A stretch of 8,401 nt of DNA. Origin: an uncultured beta proteobacterium (GTDB taxonomy: Bacteria > Pseudomonadota > Gammaproteobacteria > Burkholderiales > Rhodocyclaceae). A program made the position numbers and the translations under genes. The stretch spans positions 1 through 8,401 of the forward strand of contig CAIZHL010000388.1 in the NCBI GenBank assembly GCA_903932755.1, read 5' to 3'. Below, piece after piece: positions 6,793-8,401 of the stretch (the stretch's first letter is position 1; each line of letters opens with the position of its first letter). The notes under the pieces were generated by a model. It did not search any database, was not told where the DNA came from, and saw nothing but the letters and a program-made list of their open reading frames with translations.

Positions 6793-6833
6793 TCATTTCT
6801 CGATGCCCCATGGTTTGCATTCACTTATTGGAG

Positions 6834-7544
6834 TTAATGGATGTCTTTCCAGTACTCGCGTTTCAGCGCGTAGGCAAAGACGAAAAGCACGCCCAGGAAG
6901 ATCAGGACGATCACACCCAGTTTCTTGCGGAACTCGGCTACCGGTTCGCCCATGTACTTGAGATAGGCAACCAGGTCGGCGACCATGGCGTCGTATTCCT
7001 GCGGCTTGAGTTTGCCCGGCTTGGCCAGCATCAGCTTGTGGTCGGGCCCCATGACCTGCTCGCCCTGCAGTTCCCATAGCGCGTGCGGCATGCCGACGTT
7101 TTCGAACACCACGTTGTTCCAGCCGGTCGGGCGGTTCTCGTCGCGGTAGAAAGTGCGCAGATAGGTGTAAAGCCAGTCCGCGCCGCTGCCGGCCTCGGAT
7201 GCCCGCGCCCGCGCGATCACGCTCAGATCCGGCGGCGCGGCGCCGAACCAGACCTTGGCTTCGGCGCGCTGCATGGCGATCTTCATCGGCTCGCCGACCT
7301 TTTCGGCGGTGAACATCAAGTTGTCCTTGATCTGCGCATCGGTAAGACCGATGTCCTTGAGGCGGGTGTAGCGCATGTAGGACGCCGAATGGCAGTTCAG
7401 GCAGTAATTGACGAAGATCTTCGCGCCGTTTTGCAGGGCGGCCATGTCGGTGGCCTTGTCCGGGGCAGTGTCCAGATGCAGCGTGGCTCCTGCGGCGAAT
7501 GCCAGGACCGGCGCAAACAGGATTGCGGTAAGGAATTTCTTCAT
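6834..7544 (-). CDS. petC: Cytochrome c1 subunit of the bc1 complex
   Basis: This subunit carries electrons from the Rieske protein to soluble cytochrome c in the respiratory bc1 complex (ubiquinol to cytochrome c), with its haem domain in the periplasm. The 236-aa product has a signal peptide ([17 protein letters not shown], 1-17) and covalent haem site CLNCH (48-52). It also has the family segment [16 protein letters not shown] (99-114) and the probable axial methionine M152 in [11 protein letters not shown]-terminal membrane anchor spans about 209-227, followed by the positive tail KREYWKDIH. Its length matches proteobacterial c1 of the compact type. The start ATG (7542-7544) overlaps the petB stop by four bases (ATGA), so translation is coupled. 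The reading frame stays open 68 codons upstream, but that stretch lies inside petB and lacks any c1 character. Confidence 0.97.
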   Translation of the reverse strand: MKKFLTAILFAPVLAFAAGATLHLDTAPDKATDMAALQNGAKIFVNYCLNCHSASYMRYTRLKDIGLTDAQIKDNLMFTAEKVGEPMKIAMQRAEAKVWFGAAPPDLSVIARARASEAGSGADWLYTYLRTFYRDENRPTGWNNVVFENVGMPHALWELQGEQVMGPDHKLMLAKPGKLKPQEYDAMVADLVAYLKYMGEPVAEFRKKLGVIVLIFLGVLFVFAYALKREYWKDIH

Positions 7545-8401
7545 TTCATTGTCACCCGATCCGGTTCCGGCTTGCAGCGATCGAGCGAAGACCAGATCGG
7601 CATCGTCAGGAAAAAGAGGAAGTAATACAGGCTGAGCAACTGCGCTATCGGCGCGCCGGGGAGAACGCCGAAGAACTTGTAGGCCGGGTCCTTGGTGCCG
7701 AGGAAGCCGAGAATGAAGAAGCCGACGACCCAGATCGAAAGCAGCCACTTGGTGATCGGGCCGCGATAGCGGATCGACTTCACCGGGCTGCGGTCGAGCC
7801 AGGGCAGGAAGGCGAAGATCAGGGTACCGGCGCCCATCGCCACCACGCCCCAGAACTTCGCATCGATGCCGAGCAGCGGATAGGTGACCGCGCGCAGCAG
7901 CGAGTAATAGGGCGTGAAGTACCAGACCGGTGCGATATGCGGCGGCGTCTGCAGCGGATCGGCAGGGAAGAAGTTGTTGTACTCGAGGAAATAGCCGCCG
8001 CCCTCGGGCATGAAGAAGACGATGATGGAGAAGACCATCAGGAAAACCACGACGCCGACGATGTCCTTCACCGAGTAGTAGGGATGGAAGGGAATGCCGT
8101 CCAGCGGAATTCCATTGGCATCTTTTTTCTTCTTGATCTCGATGCCGTCCGGATTGTTGGAGCCGACTTCGTGCAGCGCGATGATGTGCGCCCCCACCAG
8201 ACCCAGCAGCACCAGCGGCATGGCAATGACGTGGAAGGCGAAGAATCGGTTCAGCGTCGCGTCGCCGACGACGTAGTCGCCGCGCAGCCAGATCGAAAGG
8301 TCATCGCCGATCAGCGGGATCGCGGAAAAGAGATTGACGATGACCTGCGCGCCCCAGAAGGACATCTGGCCCCAGGGCAGAAGGTAGCCGAAGAAGGCCT
8401 C
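7541..8401 (-). CDS. petB: Cytochrome b subunit of the bc1 complex (5' end outside window)
   Basis: This is the C-terminal 286 residues of the integral-membrane subunit that holds the b haems and both quinone sites. The visible chain starts mid-protein at [17 protein letters not shown] and runs to the stop at 7541-7543; the frame is continuous to the window edge, so the ATG at 8365 is internal. Haem-ligand histidines of the fourth helix are at fragment positions 57 (FFAFH) and 72 ([15 protein letters not shown]), with 14 residues between. A charged loop [11 protein letters not shown] (87-97) follows, then FHPYYSVKD (105-113). The quinol-oxidation motif is PVWY (158-161), where mitochondrial and alphaproteobacterial proteins have PEWY. 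Membrane helices are visible at about 53-76, 114-131, 184-200, 219-235 and 252-270. PetA (Rieske) should lie beyond the right edge. Confidence 0.97.
   Translation of the reverse strand, partial: EAFFGYLLPWGQMSFWGAQVIVNLFSAIPLIGDDLSIWLRGDYVVGDATLNRFFAFHVIAMPLVLLGLVGAHIIALHEVGSNNPDGIEIKKKKDANGIPLDGIPFHPYYSVKDIVGVVVFLMVFSIIVFFMPEGGGYFLEYNNFFPADPLQTPPHIAPVWYFTPYYSLLRAVTYPLLGIDAKFWGVVAMGAGTLIFAFLPWLDRSPVKSIRYRGPITKWLLSIWVVGFFILGFLGTKDPAYKFFGVLPGAPIAQLLSLYYFLFFLTMPIWSSLDRCKPEPDRVTMK

Noticed and set aside
6734..6820. 29-residue N-terminal extension of SspA from the ATG at 6820
   Set aside because: SspA proteins normally begin at MMNLYSG, the extra residues match nothing in the family, and the region holds a perfect 9-bp hairpin.
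7545..7748. Extended cytochrome c1 start upstream of the signal peptide
   Set aside because: The extra 68 codons lie within petB in another frame and would bury the clear signal peptide at 7544.

Overview
The window looks like a GC-rich betaproteobacterial chromosome, most like Rhodocyclales-type genomes. This rests on protein character (Uup, SspA, SspB, cytochrome bc1) and on the petB-petC-sspA-sspB gene order, which is typical of Betaproteobacteria. No database search was possible, so the lineage is an inference.

Layout from left to right. (1) Positions 1-26 hold a short sequence resembling a widely dispersed bacterial repeat. (2) A minus-strand pair follows: the ABC-F ATPase gene uup (412-2337) and, 91 bases downstream of it, a small gene for an unrecognised 91-residue protein (45-320). 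The gap between them contains several inverted repeats. (3) The 2338-2443 gap separates uup from a plus-strand tRNA-Arg(CCU) gene (2444-2519) and carries candidate promoter elements for both. (4) A 131-base leader with GC-rich hairpins leads into a two-gene plus-strand operon. Its first gene encodes a coiled-coil protein built from 36-residue tandem repeats (2651-3319). Its second gene, overlapping by four bases, encodes a GAF-GAF-PAS class III adenylate cyclase (3316-5622). (5) A perfect 18-bp palindrome at 5633-5650 lies between the convergent operons and probably terminates one or both. (6) The right third is a minus-strand block: petB (cytochrome b, 5' end outside the window), petC (cytochrome c1), sspA and sspB, with hairpins in the petC-sspA gap and across the sspA stop codon.

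Functionally, petB and petC encode the membrane core of the cytochrome bc1 complex. SspA is an RNA-polymerase-associated stress factor and SspB is the ClpXP adaptor, so that block joins respiration with stress and proteolysis control. The plus-strand operon is a cAMP signalling unit whose small coiled-coil partner I do not recognise. It is the best candidate here for something undescribed.

The oddities most worth checking are: a 24-nt near-identical repeat occurring twice inside uup in the same reading frame; two adjacent U-U mismatches in the tRNA-Arg acceptor stem; and the 36-residue coiled-coil repeats translationally coupled to the cyclase. No mobile element, CRISPR array or integrase is visible, and no gene-free stretch exceeds 300 bases.
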